Source: CAYRUP01 sp964427485 (GTDB lineage Bacteria > Pseudomonadota > Gammaproteobacteria > DSM-16500). Taken from it: a stretch of DNA of 18,460 nt. Positions 1 through 6,054 of this stretch are shown here, piece after piece. The translations under genes and the position numbers were made by a program. The stretch is taken from positions 1 through 18,460 of the forward strand of contig CAYRUP010000023.1 of the NCBI GenBank assembly GCA_964427485.1. The letters run 5' to 3'. A model generated the notes under the pieces. The model had not been told where the DNA came from, did no database searches, and worked only from the letters and a program-made list of their open reading frames with translations. Positions within the stretch are counted from its first letter, which is position 1, and every line of letters begins with the position of its first letter.

Positions 1-11
1 GGTGTGTGGCT

Positions 12-221
12 ATGTCAGCACAAGAAACTGGAACTGTTAAGTGGTTTAACAATACAAAAGGTTATGGATTTATTTCTCGCGATAACGGTGAAGATGTTTT
101 CGTACATTTTCGCGCAATTGTGAGCGATGGATACCGTTCCTTGAAAGAAGGTCAACGTGTTAAGTTTAGCGTCACGCAAGGTGAAAAAGGTCCGCAGGCT
201 GAAAATGTTGTTGTTGACTAA
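12..221 (+). CDS. CspA-family cold-shock protein
   Basis: Small single-domain cold-shock protein (about 69 residues from the ATG at 12), a cytoplasmic nucleic-acid chaperone that binds single-stranded RNA/DNA and melts secondary structure. The sequence shows the family hallmarks in order: an N-terminal GTVKWFN strand, the RNP1 motif KGYGFI and the RNP2 motif VFVHF, ending in a short acidic tail. Length matches the usual 65-75 residues. An in-frame GTG at position 6 would add two residues; the ATG at 12 fits the family better, but the ribosome binding site is cut off by the window edge, so the start is not certain. Several paralogues are normal in one genome, so no specific csp letter is given. 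Family assignment is very secure. Confidence 0.95.
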   Translation: MSAQETGTVKWFNNTKGYGFISRDNGEDVFVHFRAIVSDGYRSLKEGQRVKFSVTQGEKGPQAENVVVD

Positions 222-243
222 TAATCAATAATATACGGAACAG

Positions 244-264
244 GGCTCAGTTTTAACCTGAGCC
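244..264 (+). terminator. Possible weak terminator hairpin after the cold-shock gene
   Basis: A 7-bp perfect stem (GGCTCAG at 244-250 with CTGAGCC at 258-264) encloses a 7-base loop, 22 bases after the csp stop codon. There is no clear U-run after it (the following bases are TGCCCTTG), so it may be a weak or Rho-assisted terminator, or just a 3' stabilising hairpin. Confidence 0.4.
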
Positions 265-305
265 TGCCCTTGACTATTGCGCTGAATCTATACTGAACTC
301 AATAG

Positions 306-323
306 GTTATGATTCGACATAAC
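306..323. promoter_or_regulatory. Inverted repeat GTTATG-N6-CATAAC upstream of phhA
   Basis: A perfect 6-bp dyad with a 6-base spacer (ATTCGA) lies about 105 bases before the phhA start codon. The half-site/N6/half-site geometry resembles a dimeric regulator operator. phhA is controlled by TyrR/PhhR-type regulators in Pseudomonas, whose boxes have an N6 spacing but a different half-site (TGTAAA). A poor promoter (TTGGGT at 326, TAAAAT at 351, 19-base spacer) lies just downstream. The functional reading is inference; only the dyad is seen. Confidence 0.3.
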
Positions 324-427
324 AATTGGGTTTATGCCCTGTTTTTTTGATAAAATAGTCATATTACCCTTATCCATCCATGTTTACCGTAAATACATTG
401 TTTTTCCATAAGTTAGGAGTGCACGGT

Positions 428-1219
428 ATGACATACAAACAGACTTCATATGTAGCGAAAAAACCGGATAAAGCTGGAATCATTGCCTATACCGATGAAG
501 AAAATTCGGTATGGCAAATATTAATGGAAAGACAATTAAAAATAGTCCAAGACCGTGGGTGTGATGAATATTTACGTGGCCTACAGTTGCTTGATCTGCC
601 AAAAAATCGTATACCACAATGTCATGAAGTCTCTGATGTCTTGTTTGAAACCACGGGATGGAAGCTGGAACCTGTTCCCGCATTAATTTCATTCGACCGT
701 TTTTTTGATTTATTAGCGAACCGTCGTTTTCCCGCCGCGACGTTTATACGACGACGTGATGAGATAGATTATTTAGAAGAACCCGATATTTTTCATGAAA
801 TTTTTGGTCATTGTCCCTTGTTGACTAATAAAGCGTATGCTGATTTTACGCATACTTACGGTAAGTTAGGTTTGCGAGCCAATGCTGCCGATCGAATTAT
901 GTTGGCTAGATTGTACTGGTTTACGATTGAGTTTGGACTTATCAAGCAAGCAGCCGGGTTGCGCGCTTATGGCGGCGGTATTTTATCTTCGATGAGTGAA
1001 ACGGTTTATTGTCTGGAGAGTAAAGTACCGCAACGCAAAGCATTTGATGTATTAGAAGCATTACGTACGCCGTATCGCATCGATATAATGCAACCTATCT
1101 ATTTCGTTTTGAATGATTTTGATACCTTGTATCACTTAATTGGAATGGATTTAATTGGACTGATTCGCGAAGCGCGCGAATTGGGTGAGTATTCTGGGGA
1201 ATTTCTTAAAAAGCTGTAA
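428..1219 (+). CDS. phhA: Phenylalanine 4-monooxygenase (phenylalanine hydroxylase)
   Basis: Cytoplasmic, pterin-dependent non-haem iron enzyme that hydroxylates L-phenylalanine to L-tyrosine using O2 and tetrahydrobiopterin. The 263-residue product matches the length and full extent of bacterial PhhA (about 262 residues). Visible motifs include RIPQ (61-64), the iron-ligand segment FHEIFGHCP (122-130, His123 and His128), the third ligand Glu168 in YWFTIEFGL, YGGGILSS (181-188) and RTPYRIDIMQP (213-223). The start was set at the ATG at 428 because a strong Shine-Dalgarno AGGAG (415-419) lies 8 bases upstream and the protein then aligns with Pseudomonas PhhA from its N-terminus; the open frame continues back to 380 without support. 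The usual partner phhB (pterin carbinolamine dehydratase) is not in the window. In Legionella the enzyme feeds tyrosine and pyomelanin synthesis. Confidence 0.97.
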   Translation: MTYKQTSYVAKKPDKAGIIAYTDEENSVWQILMERQLKIVQDRGCDEYLRGLQLLDLPKNRIPQCHEVSDVLFETTGWKLEPVPALISFDRFFDLLANRRFPAATFIRRRDEIDYLEEPDIFHEIFGHCPLLTNKAYADFTHTYGKLGLRANAADRIMLARLYWFTIEFGLIKQAAGLRAYGGGILSSMSETVYCLESKVPQRKAFDVLEALRTPYRIDIMQPIYFVLNDFDTLYHLIGMDLIGLIREARELGEYSGEFLKKL

Positions 1220-1235
1220 ATTCAACTCATTTTGC

Positions 1236-1244
1236 TGATATTAT
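1236..1244 (+). promoter_or_regulatory. Possible extended -10 promoter for kdoO
   Basis: TGATATTAT fits the extended -10 pattern TGnTATAAT at five of six hexamer positions and sits 22 bases before the kdoO ATG, in the 46-base gap after phhA. No good -35 is visible, as is common for extended -10 promoters. It would give kdoO its own start in addition to read-through from phhA. Inference from pattern only. Confidence 0.35.
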
Positions 1245-1265
1245 AGCCGTTTTTACAGGCTTAGT

Positions 1266-2150
1266 ATGCATTCACAAATTCTGCAAGAAATCGAGTGTCC
1301 TGATTGGAATAGCGTGTTTTCAAGCGCCACACAATCTGAGGCGCTCAGCGCATTGGAAAATGGCCAGATTCTTTTTTTCTCGCAATTGCCATTTCTGCTT
1401 TTACCGAATGAAAATAAATTTCTTTCACCGTTTTATGTTGATAAAAAAACAAAAAATATCAGTTATAACAGTGCTACACACATTTTACGCGGCGCAGAAT
1501 GTTCGGCACAAGATCATATTGAGTTAAAGAGTATGTTACAACGTTTTCTGCTGCATGCAGAAGGTTTCGTTCGTCGATTATTGCCTTCTTATTCTAATGC
1601 TTTACAGATAGGTCGTACCAGTTTTCGTCCTGTGGAAATTTCTGGGCGTACCAGTTCTTATCGCAAAGATGATACACGTTTACATGTGGATGCCTTTCCA
1701 GCAACGCCTAATCAGGGACGACGAATTTTGCGCGTCTTCACGAATATCAATCCCAATAATCAAGATCGTGTCTGGCGAATAGGCGAACCCTTCATCGATG
1801 TGGCACAACGTTTTTTACCGACCATTCGTAAATCATGGGTAGGTAAATCCGCTTTATTGAAAATATTAAAAATAACAAAATCCTACCGTACTGAATACGA
1901 TCATGTAATGTTGCAAATTCACGACAGAATGAAAGCCGATTTATCTTATCAAAAAAATGTTCCGCAAACTGAAGTACGTTTTAGACCAGGTAATAGTTGG
2001 ATTGTTCAAACTGATCACGTTTCGCATGCAGCAATGGCAGGTCAACATGTGTTGGAACAAACATTTTATTTGCCTGTGAGCGCTATGCTGGATCCGAACC
2101 AATCTCCGTTACGGACGTTGGAGAGATTGAGTGGGAAGGTATTGATTTAA
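1266..2150 (+). CDS. kdoO: Kdo 3-hydroxylase, Fe(II)/2-oxoglutarate dioxygenase
   Basis: Member of the Kdo hydroxylase family (KdoO of Burkholderia and Yersinia), an Fe2+/2-oxoglutarate/O2-dependent dioxygenase that converts the outer Kdo sugar of lipid A-Kdo2 to Ko (D-glycero-D-talo-oct-2-ulosonic acid), altering the LPS inner core. The 294 residues show the family signature LHVDAFPATPNQGRRILRVF beginning at residue 139, holding the HxD iron motif (His140, Asp142), then VWRIGEPFIDVAQRFLP (169-185) and a distal DHVSHAAMAGQ block (250-260) with the likely third ligand His254 (or His251). Length agrees with the family. There is only a weak upstream CAGG before the ATG. It lies 46 bases after phhA, possibly co-transcribed, though no biochemical link is evident. 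The 3' end stops 8 bases before the convergent neighbour's stop. Cellular site would be the cytoplasm or the inner face of the inner membrane. Confidence 0.9.
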   Translation: MHSQILQEIECPDWNSVFSSATQSEALSALENGQILFFSQLPFLLLPNENKFLSPFYVDKKTKNISYNSATHILRGAECSAQDHIELKSMLQRFLLHAEGFVRRLLPSYSNALQIGRTSFRPVEISGRTSSYRKDDTRLHVDAFPATPNQGRRILRVFTNINPNNQDRVWRIGEPFIDVAQRFLPTIRKSWVGKSALLKILKITKSYRTEYDHVMLQIHDRMKADLSYQKNVPQTEVRFRPGNSWIVQTDHVSHAAMAGQHVLEQTFYLPVSAMLDPNQSPLRTLERLSGKVLI

Positions 2151-2158
2151 GATATTTT

Positions 2159-2629
2159 TTACTCGTCTTCGTTGGAATCTGAAGAAAATCCTAAAATAGT
2201 AGCTGCATTTTTGCGCATGACTTCATTAACATGCGAATTTGCCAATGAAAATCCATGGAATGCAGCGACACTTAAACGCAATGCGACTAATTCTGTTAAT
2301 GCAACAACAGTCGCTGTTCTCACTCCGGAGACGGAATAGAAACCTGTTTCATTGAGTCCGATTGCAGTGCCAGGATGAAGTGTTGCAACAGATTCAACAT
2401 GCGTTTTTCCATCTAAAATAGAAACACGTTGTACATCGGCTTGACCATTTACGATAAAGAAAACGCTATCAACTGATTCGCCTTCCGTAACAATAGTTTC
2501 CCCTGCAGCGAAATGTTTTTCCAAAAGTAAACTGGCAAGAACATCAATTTCTTCAGCAGTAAATTGAGCGAAACAGGCCTGATTCTTAATAAATGATCTT
2601 TTGACATCCATATCGACAAGTTCATTCAT
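2159..2629 (-). CDS. Single-domain cyclic-nucleotide-binding (CNB/Crp-like sensor) protein
   Basis: A 156-residue protein that is essentially one cNMP-binding domain with no DNA-binding helix-turn-helix, kinase or channel attached. An N-terminal helix (about 8-40) leads into the beta-roll: AAGETIVTEGESVDSVFFIVNGQ (41-63) is the typical GxxIxxEG...yfIxxG pattern. The region equivalent to the phosphate-binding cassette is GTAIGLNETGFYSVSGVRTATV (87-108): the cassette arginine (Arg104) is kept, but the usual GE[LI]A is replaced by IGLNE, so cNMP binding is plausible rather than assured. The tail (148-156) is acidic. The ATG at 2629 has an AGGG Shine-Dalgarno 7 bases upstream. It converges on kdoO with an 8-base gap. 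It may act by protein-protein contact as a small cAMP/cGMP receptor; target unknown. Confidence 0.85.
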   Translation of the reverse strand: MNELVDMDVKRSFIKNQACFAQFTAEEIDVLASLLLEKHFAAGETIVTEGESVDSVFFIVNGQADVQRVSILDGKTHVESVATLHPGTAIGLNETGFYSVSGVRTATVVALTELVALRLSVAAFHGFSLANSHVNEVMRKNAATILGFSSDSNEDE

Positions 2630-2747
2630 AATTTTGCCCTAATGTTATGTATATCTTTAATATTATTCGAAGTTTCACATAAAAACCAGCAGTTATTCAA
2701 TGAATTAAGCAGTGTGAGCCAGACATACAAACATTCCTAGAGCCTGG

Positions 2748-2756
2748 TGGTAAAAT
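2748..2756 (+). promoter_or_regulatory. Possible extended -10 promoter for the Tyr/His-rich secreted protein
   Basis: TGGTAAAAT is a TGn-extended -10 element 21 bases before the ATG at 2778, in the 148-base divergent gap between this gene and the CNB-domain gene. No convincing -35 at 16-18 bases upstream. A G-rich Shine-Dalgarno (GGGGGGA, about 2766-2772) follows. Pattern-based only. Confidence 0.4.
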
Positions 2757-2777
2757 AGACATAAACGGGGGGATTTT

Positions 2778-3242
2778 ATGAAAACTGAATCGATAGGTCA
2801 TAAGCTCATCTCACTATTAAAAACCAGTGTTTTTGCTATTTTAGTCACATTGCCTTTTAATGCCTACGCAGAATACTATGTCGTCGCTGGATCGTCTGGA
2901 TGTGCGACATATTCGACTTATCGTCCTGTCGTACGCCATCACTGTTATCATCGTTATCATAGAGTGCATAGGGTCCATCGTTGTGGTTATTATTCACAAT
3001 GTGTGGCGCCCAGAAGAACGGGTAGCTATAGCATGACTGTCTATTATCCAATGCCTGCCTATGTATGGGCACCTCCTTGCGGTGGATGTTCAACGACGAC
3101 TGTTTATACACAACCGAGATACTCCGGTGTTTACTATATTGAACAGAGCGATCGTTTGGTAGAGAATCCCTATTCAAGTGATAGCTACTATTATTATGGC
3201 CCGGCTGTGGATACCGGTACTGCGGATAATGATATATATTGA
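2778..3242 (+). CDS. Secreted Tyr/His/Cys-rich protein of unknown function
   Basis: No family recognised. The 154-residue product begins with a Sec signal peptide (positively charged start, hydrophobic stretch about 13-28, cleavage after NAYA at residue 31). The mature part has unusual composition: about 22 tyrosines in 123 residues, a His/Arg/Tyr cluster at 54-69 (HHCYHRYHRVHRVHRC) and six cysteines (42, 56, 69, 75, 101, 104), the last two in a CGGC motif. It closes with a run of four tyrosines (137-140) and an acidic tail. This suggests an exported envelope or surface protein, perhaps metal-binding or disulfide-crosslinked, but function cannot be assigned. The G-rich Shine-Dalgarno and signal peptide make it a credible gene. 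It precedes a small lipoprotein gene by 47 bases and may be co-transcribed with it. Confidence 0.75.
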   Translation: MKTESIGHKLISLLKTSVFAILVTLPFNAYAEYYVVAGSSGCATYSTYRPVVRHHCYHRYHRVHRVHRCGYYSQCVAPRRTGSYSMTVYYPMPAYVWAPPCGGCSTTTVYTQPRYSGVYYIEQSDRLVENPYSSDSYYYYGPAVDTGTADNDIY

Positions 3243-3289
3243 CAATAGCTTGGTTTAGAATGGAGCTGTGCTAATAAGGAGTTGTTCTC

Positions 3290-3514
3290 ATGAAATCATA
3301 TTTTGCTTGGATTGCTATTATTTCATTTTGTTTGTTATCGGGATGTGCTTATCTTAAAGGCAGGGATGAGCAAAAGGCTGCAGCGGCAGCCGAAAAACCA
3401 TCCACAAACGGTAAAGCCATCGTTGTCAATACACAAACGCCGACACCTCCTATGAATCAACGTCCTAATCCAGCGGCAACGGCTTCAAAAATGATTGCGC
3501 CGATTACACAATAA
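3290..3514 (+). CDS. Small outer-membrane-type lipoprotein, hypothetical
   Basis: A 74-residue predicted lipoprotein. The N-terminus is a lipoprotein signal: Lys2, a hydrophobic stretch, then lipobox LLSGC with the acylated Cys at residue 19; residue +2 is Ala, not Asp, which favours sorting to the outer membrane. The remaining 55 residues are low-complexity and probably disordered, with an Ala/Lys segment (28-36) and a Pro/Asn/Thr-rich segment (46-66), so no domain can be named. A strong AAGGAG Shine-Dalgarno (3276-3281) lies 8 bases before the ATG. It sits 15 bases before the AmiE-like hydrolase gene and probably shares its transcript, which would fit an accessory role in envelope or peptidoglycan work; this is inference. 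Confidence 0.8.
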   Translation: MKSYFAWIAIISFCLLSGCAYLKGRDEQKAAAAAEKPSTNGKAIVVNTQTPTPPMNQRPNPAATASKMIAPITQ

Positions 3515-3529
3515 TTTTAGGTTAATAGT

Positions 3530-4822
3530 ATGTTTTTTAAGTCATGTTATCACAGCCTATTACTGGGTTTTTTCTGTTTGATGTTTTCAATAACGGCATC
3601 GAGCGAATCGCAATCTTTCCCGCGCGGAACACAAGCTATTTTAATTCCGCATGTCACTGGGGTACGCAATAATTTGTTACAAAACATTGCGCCCATCGTT
3701 GAAAAATCGATTGCAGCAGGCGAATATCCTGGCGCTGTTGTTTTAGCAGGCCATCGTGGACATATCATCTATCAGGGTGTGTTTGGAAGTCGACGGATTG
3801 TGCCAGATGTCGCACCTATGCAGTTTAATACGATTTTTGATTTGGCCTCATTAACTAAAGTGTTGGCAACGACACCTGCCATTATGCAATTGGTTGAGCA
3901 GGGAAAATTAGATCTCGATGTGCCAGTTATAAAATATTGGCCGCAATTTGCTGAAAATGGGAAAGAAACCATTACAGCTCGCGAAATGCTGACGCATACC
4001 TCCGGTTTGCCGGAGGATATAGCGATGTCCGAACACGGAGTAACAGAAGCGCTACGTGAGATTGAAAAAATTAAATTAGTTCATCCGCCTGGAACAGTTT
4101 ATTTATACAGTGACGTGAATTTTGTTGTTTTGGCTCATTTGGTGGAACTTATTTCTGGGGAACCATTTGATCAATACGTACAAAATCATATTTTTAAAAT
4201 GTTAGGTATGAAGGATACGTTTTTCTTACCCCCAGAAAATTTACGTGCGCGAATTGCACCGACGGAAATCATTAATAACGAATTACGTTGGGGCAAAGTC
4301 CATGATCCAACGGCTTATGCCATGGGTGGTATTTCAGGAAATGCGGGATTATTTTCGACTGCAAGTGATATCAGTCTTTATGCGCAATGTTTGTTAAATA
4401 ATGGCCGTTATTCCTCTAAAGATAAAAAAGGAAAACAACACTCCGATTATTTATTAGGCCCTTTAACGATTTTAAAAATGACGACACCGCAAATGTCACC
4501 GACTCTGTTAGATGTGCGCGGATTGGGTTGGGATCTTGATTCACCTTATTCTAATCGCGGTATTCTTTTTACCAATAAATCTTTTGGCCACACGGGATGG
4601 ACGGGTACTTCTTTGTGGATTGATCCTGCCATTCAAACATGGCTTATTGTTCTTACCAGTCGCACGCATCCTAAAGCATTGAGCACCAACCAAATTGTGC
4701 AGGACAGACGGGCGATTGCCAATATTATTGCAGCAAGTATCACTGATATTCCTGTCAATAATTTCAATAACACGGGCCAAGGTGAATTAGTACGCGCCTA
4801 TGCACTTTCGAATCATGGATAA
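3530..4822 (+). CDS. Beta-lactamase-fold serine hydrolase, AmiE-like (peptidoglycan recycling)
   Basis: Exported penicillin-binding-protein/class C beta-lactamase-fold serine hydrolase of 430 residues. A Sec signal peptide covers about residues 1-23. The three active-site motifs are present: SLTK at 107-110 (nucleophile Ser107, base Lys110), YSD at 193-195 within YSDVN, and HTG at 354-356. A conserved glycine-rich GGISGNAGLFSTASD stretch lies at 266-280. The downstream gene, 6 bases away, is a NamZ/DUF1343 muramidase. In Bacillus subtilis the same pairing (AmiE with NamZ and NagZ) strips stem peptides and then MurNAc from peptidoglycan fragments, so an N-acetylmuramoyl-L-alanine amidase role is the most likely reading. 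Alternatives within the fold are an esterase or D,D-peptidase. The fold is certain, the substrate inferred. AGG (3518-3520 region) provides a modest ribosome binding site. Confidence 0.88.
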   Translation: MFFKSCYHSLLLGFFCLMFSITASSESQSFPRGTQAILIPHVTGVRNNLLQNIAPIVEKSIAAGEYPGAVVLAGHRGHIIYQGVFGSRRIVPDVAPMQFNTIFDLASLTKVLATTPAIMQLVEQGKLDLDVPVIKYWPQFAENGKETITAREMLTHTSGLPEDIAMSEHGVTEALREIEKIKLVHPPGTVYLYSDVNFVVLAHLVELISGEPFDQYVQNHIFKMLGMKDTFFLPPENLRARIAPTEIINNELRWGKVHDPTAYAMGGISGNAGLFSTASDISLYAQCLLNNGRYSSKDKKGKQHSDYLLGPLTILKMTTPQMSPTLLDVRGLGWDLDSPYSNRGILFTNKSFGHTGWTGTSLWIDPAIQTWLIVLTSRTHPKALSTNQIVQDRRAIANIIAASITDIPVNNFNNTGQGELVRAYALSNHG

Positions 4823-4828
4823 CTATCA

Positions 4829-6004
4829 ATGTTACGAATGGTATTTTTTATTGTTTTAATTTCATTTTCTCCCTTTGCATTTTCTGCTAAATCAAAAGTG
4901 GAACCGGGTGCTGAGCGCTTGAACGCTTATTTATATCAATTGAAAGACAAACGCGTGGGTGTATTTGCAAATCATTCCTCGCTGGTGGGTACTACACCCT
5001 TAGTCGAGGAATTATTAAAGCATCATATTCATGTGGTAAAAATATTTGTCCCAGAACATGGATTTTTTACCAATAAAGAGGGTCAAATTCATAATAACAT
5101 GGATGACAAAACGGGCATTCCGATTGTTTCTTTGTACGGTAAAAAATTGACGCCGACGCGTGAAGATTTAGCAGATCTTGATATTTTAGTATTTGATATT
5201 CAAGATGTCGGCGTGCGTTTTTATACTTATATTTCTTCCTTACAAAAATTTATGGAAGCAGCGGTCAATAATAATAAACCGCTTATTATTCTCGATAGGC
5301 CTAATCCAAATGGGTTTTATGTGGATGGTCCTGTTCTACTGCCAAAATACAAATCCTTTACTGGCATGCAACCCATTCCAGTCGTTTATGGCATGACAAT
5401 GGGAGAATATGCCAAAATGCTGGTAGGCGAAGAGTGGTTGAATGTCACACCTAAAACAAAAACACATACGTTACAATTAACGGTGATACGGTGTGCTCAT
5501 TACACACATAAAAGCTTGTATGAACCGCCGGTTAAACCTTCGCCTAATCTTCCCAATATTCAATCGATTTATTGGTATCCAAGCATTGGCTTGTTTGAAG
5601 CAACTGCATTGAGTGTCGGGCGTGGAACGACTAAACCATTTCAGGTATTTGGTCATCCCGTATTAACGAAAAAATTTACGTTTATTCCAAGGTCAAGACC
5701 GGGTGCTGAATCGCCTCTTTATCAAAATCAAATTTGTCATGGTTGGAATCTTGCTTTGAATAAGAAAAAGGTGCTTAAAGAAATTAATGGAAAGTTGCAG
5801 ATAAAATATTTGCGCGAAGCCTATCGTTTGTATCCCGATAAAGACAATTTTTTTAAAGGTTTTAGTTATATGGCGGGAAATGATGAATTGGCGGCACAAA
5901 TTAAGGCTGGCATGAAGGAGCAGCAAATTCGTAAAAGTTGGCAACCTGGCTTGCTTGCATTTAAAAAAATTAGAAAAAAATACCTGCTGTATCCCGATAG
6001 TTGA
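4829..6004 (+). CDS. namZ: NamZ/DUF1343 exo-beta-N-acetylmuramidase
   Basis: A 391-residue exported protein of the DUF1343 family, whose Bacillus member YbbC was characterised as the exo-lytic beta-N-acetylmuramidase NamZ, releasing terminal MurNAc from peptidoglycan chains. A signal peptide ends at about residue 20 (FAFSA). Family blocks appear in order: VGVFANHSSLVG (43-54), FVPEHGFF (73-80), SLYGKKLTPT (101-110), FDIQDVGVRFYTY (122-134), LDRPNPNG (155-162), GMTMGEYA (188-195), SPNLPN (238-243) and LFEATALSVGRGTTKPF (255-271). Length is typical. The gene starts 6 bases after the AmiE-like hydrolase, so the two are surely co-expressed. Their joint product range would be muropeptide breakdown for turnover or scavenging. 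The nagZ partner seen in Bacillus is absent from the window. The ATG at 4829 was chosen because it includes the whole signal peptide; Met4 is an alternative. Confidence 0.92.
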   Translation: MLRMVFFIVLISFSPFAFSAKSKVEPGAERLNAYLYQLKDKRVGVFANHSSLVGTTPLVEELLKHHIHVVKIFVPEHGFFTNKEGQIHNNMDDKTGIPIVSLYGKKLTPTREDLADLDILVFDIQDVGVRFYTYISSLQKFMEAAVNNNKPLIILDRPNPNGFYVDGPVLLPKYKSFTGMQPIPVVYGMTMGEYAKMLVGEEWLNVTPKTKTHTLQLTVIRCAHYTHKSLYEPPVKPSPNLPNIQSIYWYPSIGLFEATALSVGRGTTKPFQVFGHPVLTKKFTFIPRSRPGAESPLYQNQICHGWNLALNKKKVLKEINGKLQIKYLREAYRLYPDKDNFFKGFSYMAGNDELAAQIKAGMKEQQIRKSWQPGLLAFKKIRKKYLLYPDS

Positions 6005-6049
6005 GGACCGTGTATAATGATGGGAGTACGTCGTGCCCGTACGAGGACC
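6003..6049 (+). promoter_or_regulatory. Leader with TATAAT -10, small hairpin and GAGGACC direct repeats before the TolC-like gene
   Basis: The short gap before the outer-membrane factor gene holds a perfect TATAAT (6013-6018) preceded by TG, a 5-bp hairpin (GTACG 6026-6030 with CGTAC 6038-6042) and a 7-base direct repeat GAGGACC at 6003-6009 and 6043-6049. The second repeat copy supplies the GAGG Shine-Dalgarno for the ATG at 6055. No good -35 lies 16-18 bases upstream of TATAAT. It may be the promoter and leader of the export operon, with the hairpin next to the ribosome binding site. Elements are seen; function is inferred. Confidence 0.4.
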
Positions 6050-6054
6050 TAGGG

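Noticed and set aside
270..294. TTGACT and TATACT as a promoter upstream of phhA
   Set aside because: Spacer is 13 bases, outside the usable range.
2857..3177. 106-codon open frame on the minus strand inside the Tyr/His-rich gene
   Set aside because: It has no ribosome site or recognisable domain, and the plus-strand frame has a clear signal peptide and Shine-Dalgarno; the long antisense frame results from biased codon composition.
3239..3261. TTGACA (3239-3244) followed by TAGAAT (3256-3261) as a promoter for the small lipoprotein gene
   Set aside because: Spacer is only 11 bases, too short for a sigma70 promoter; TTGACA also includes the stop codon of the previous gene.
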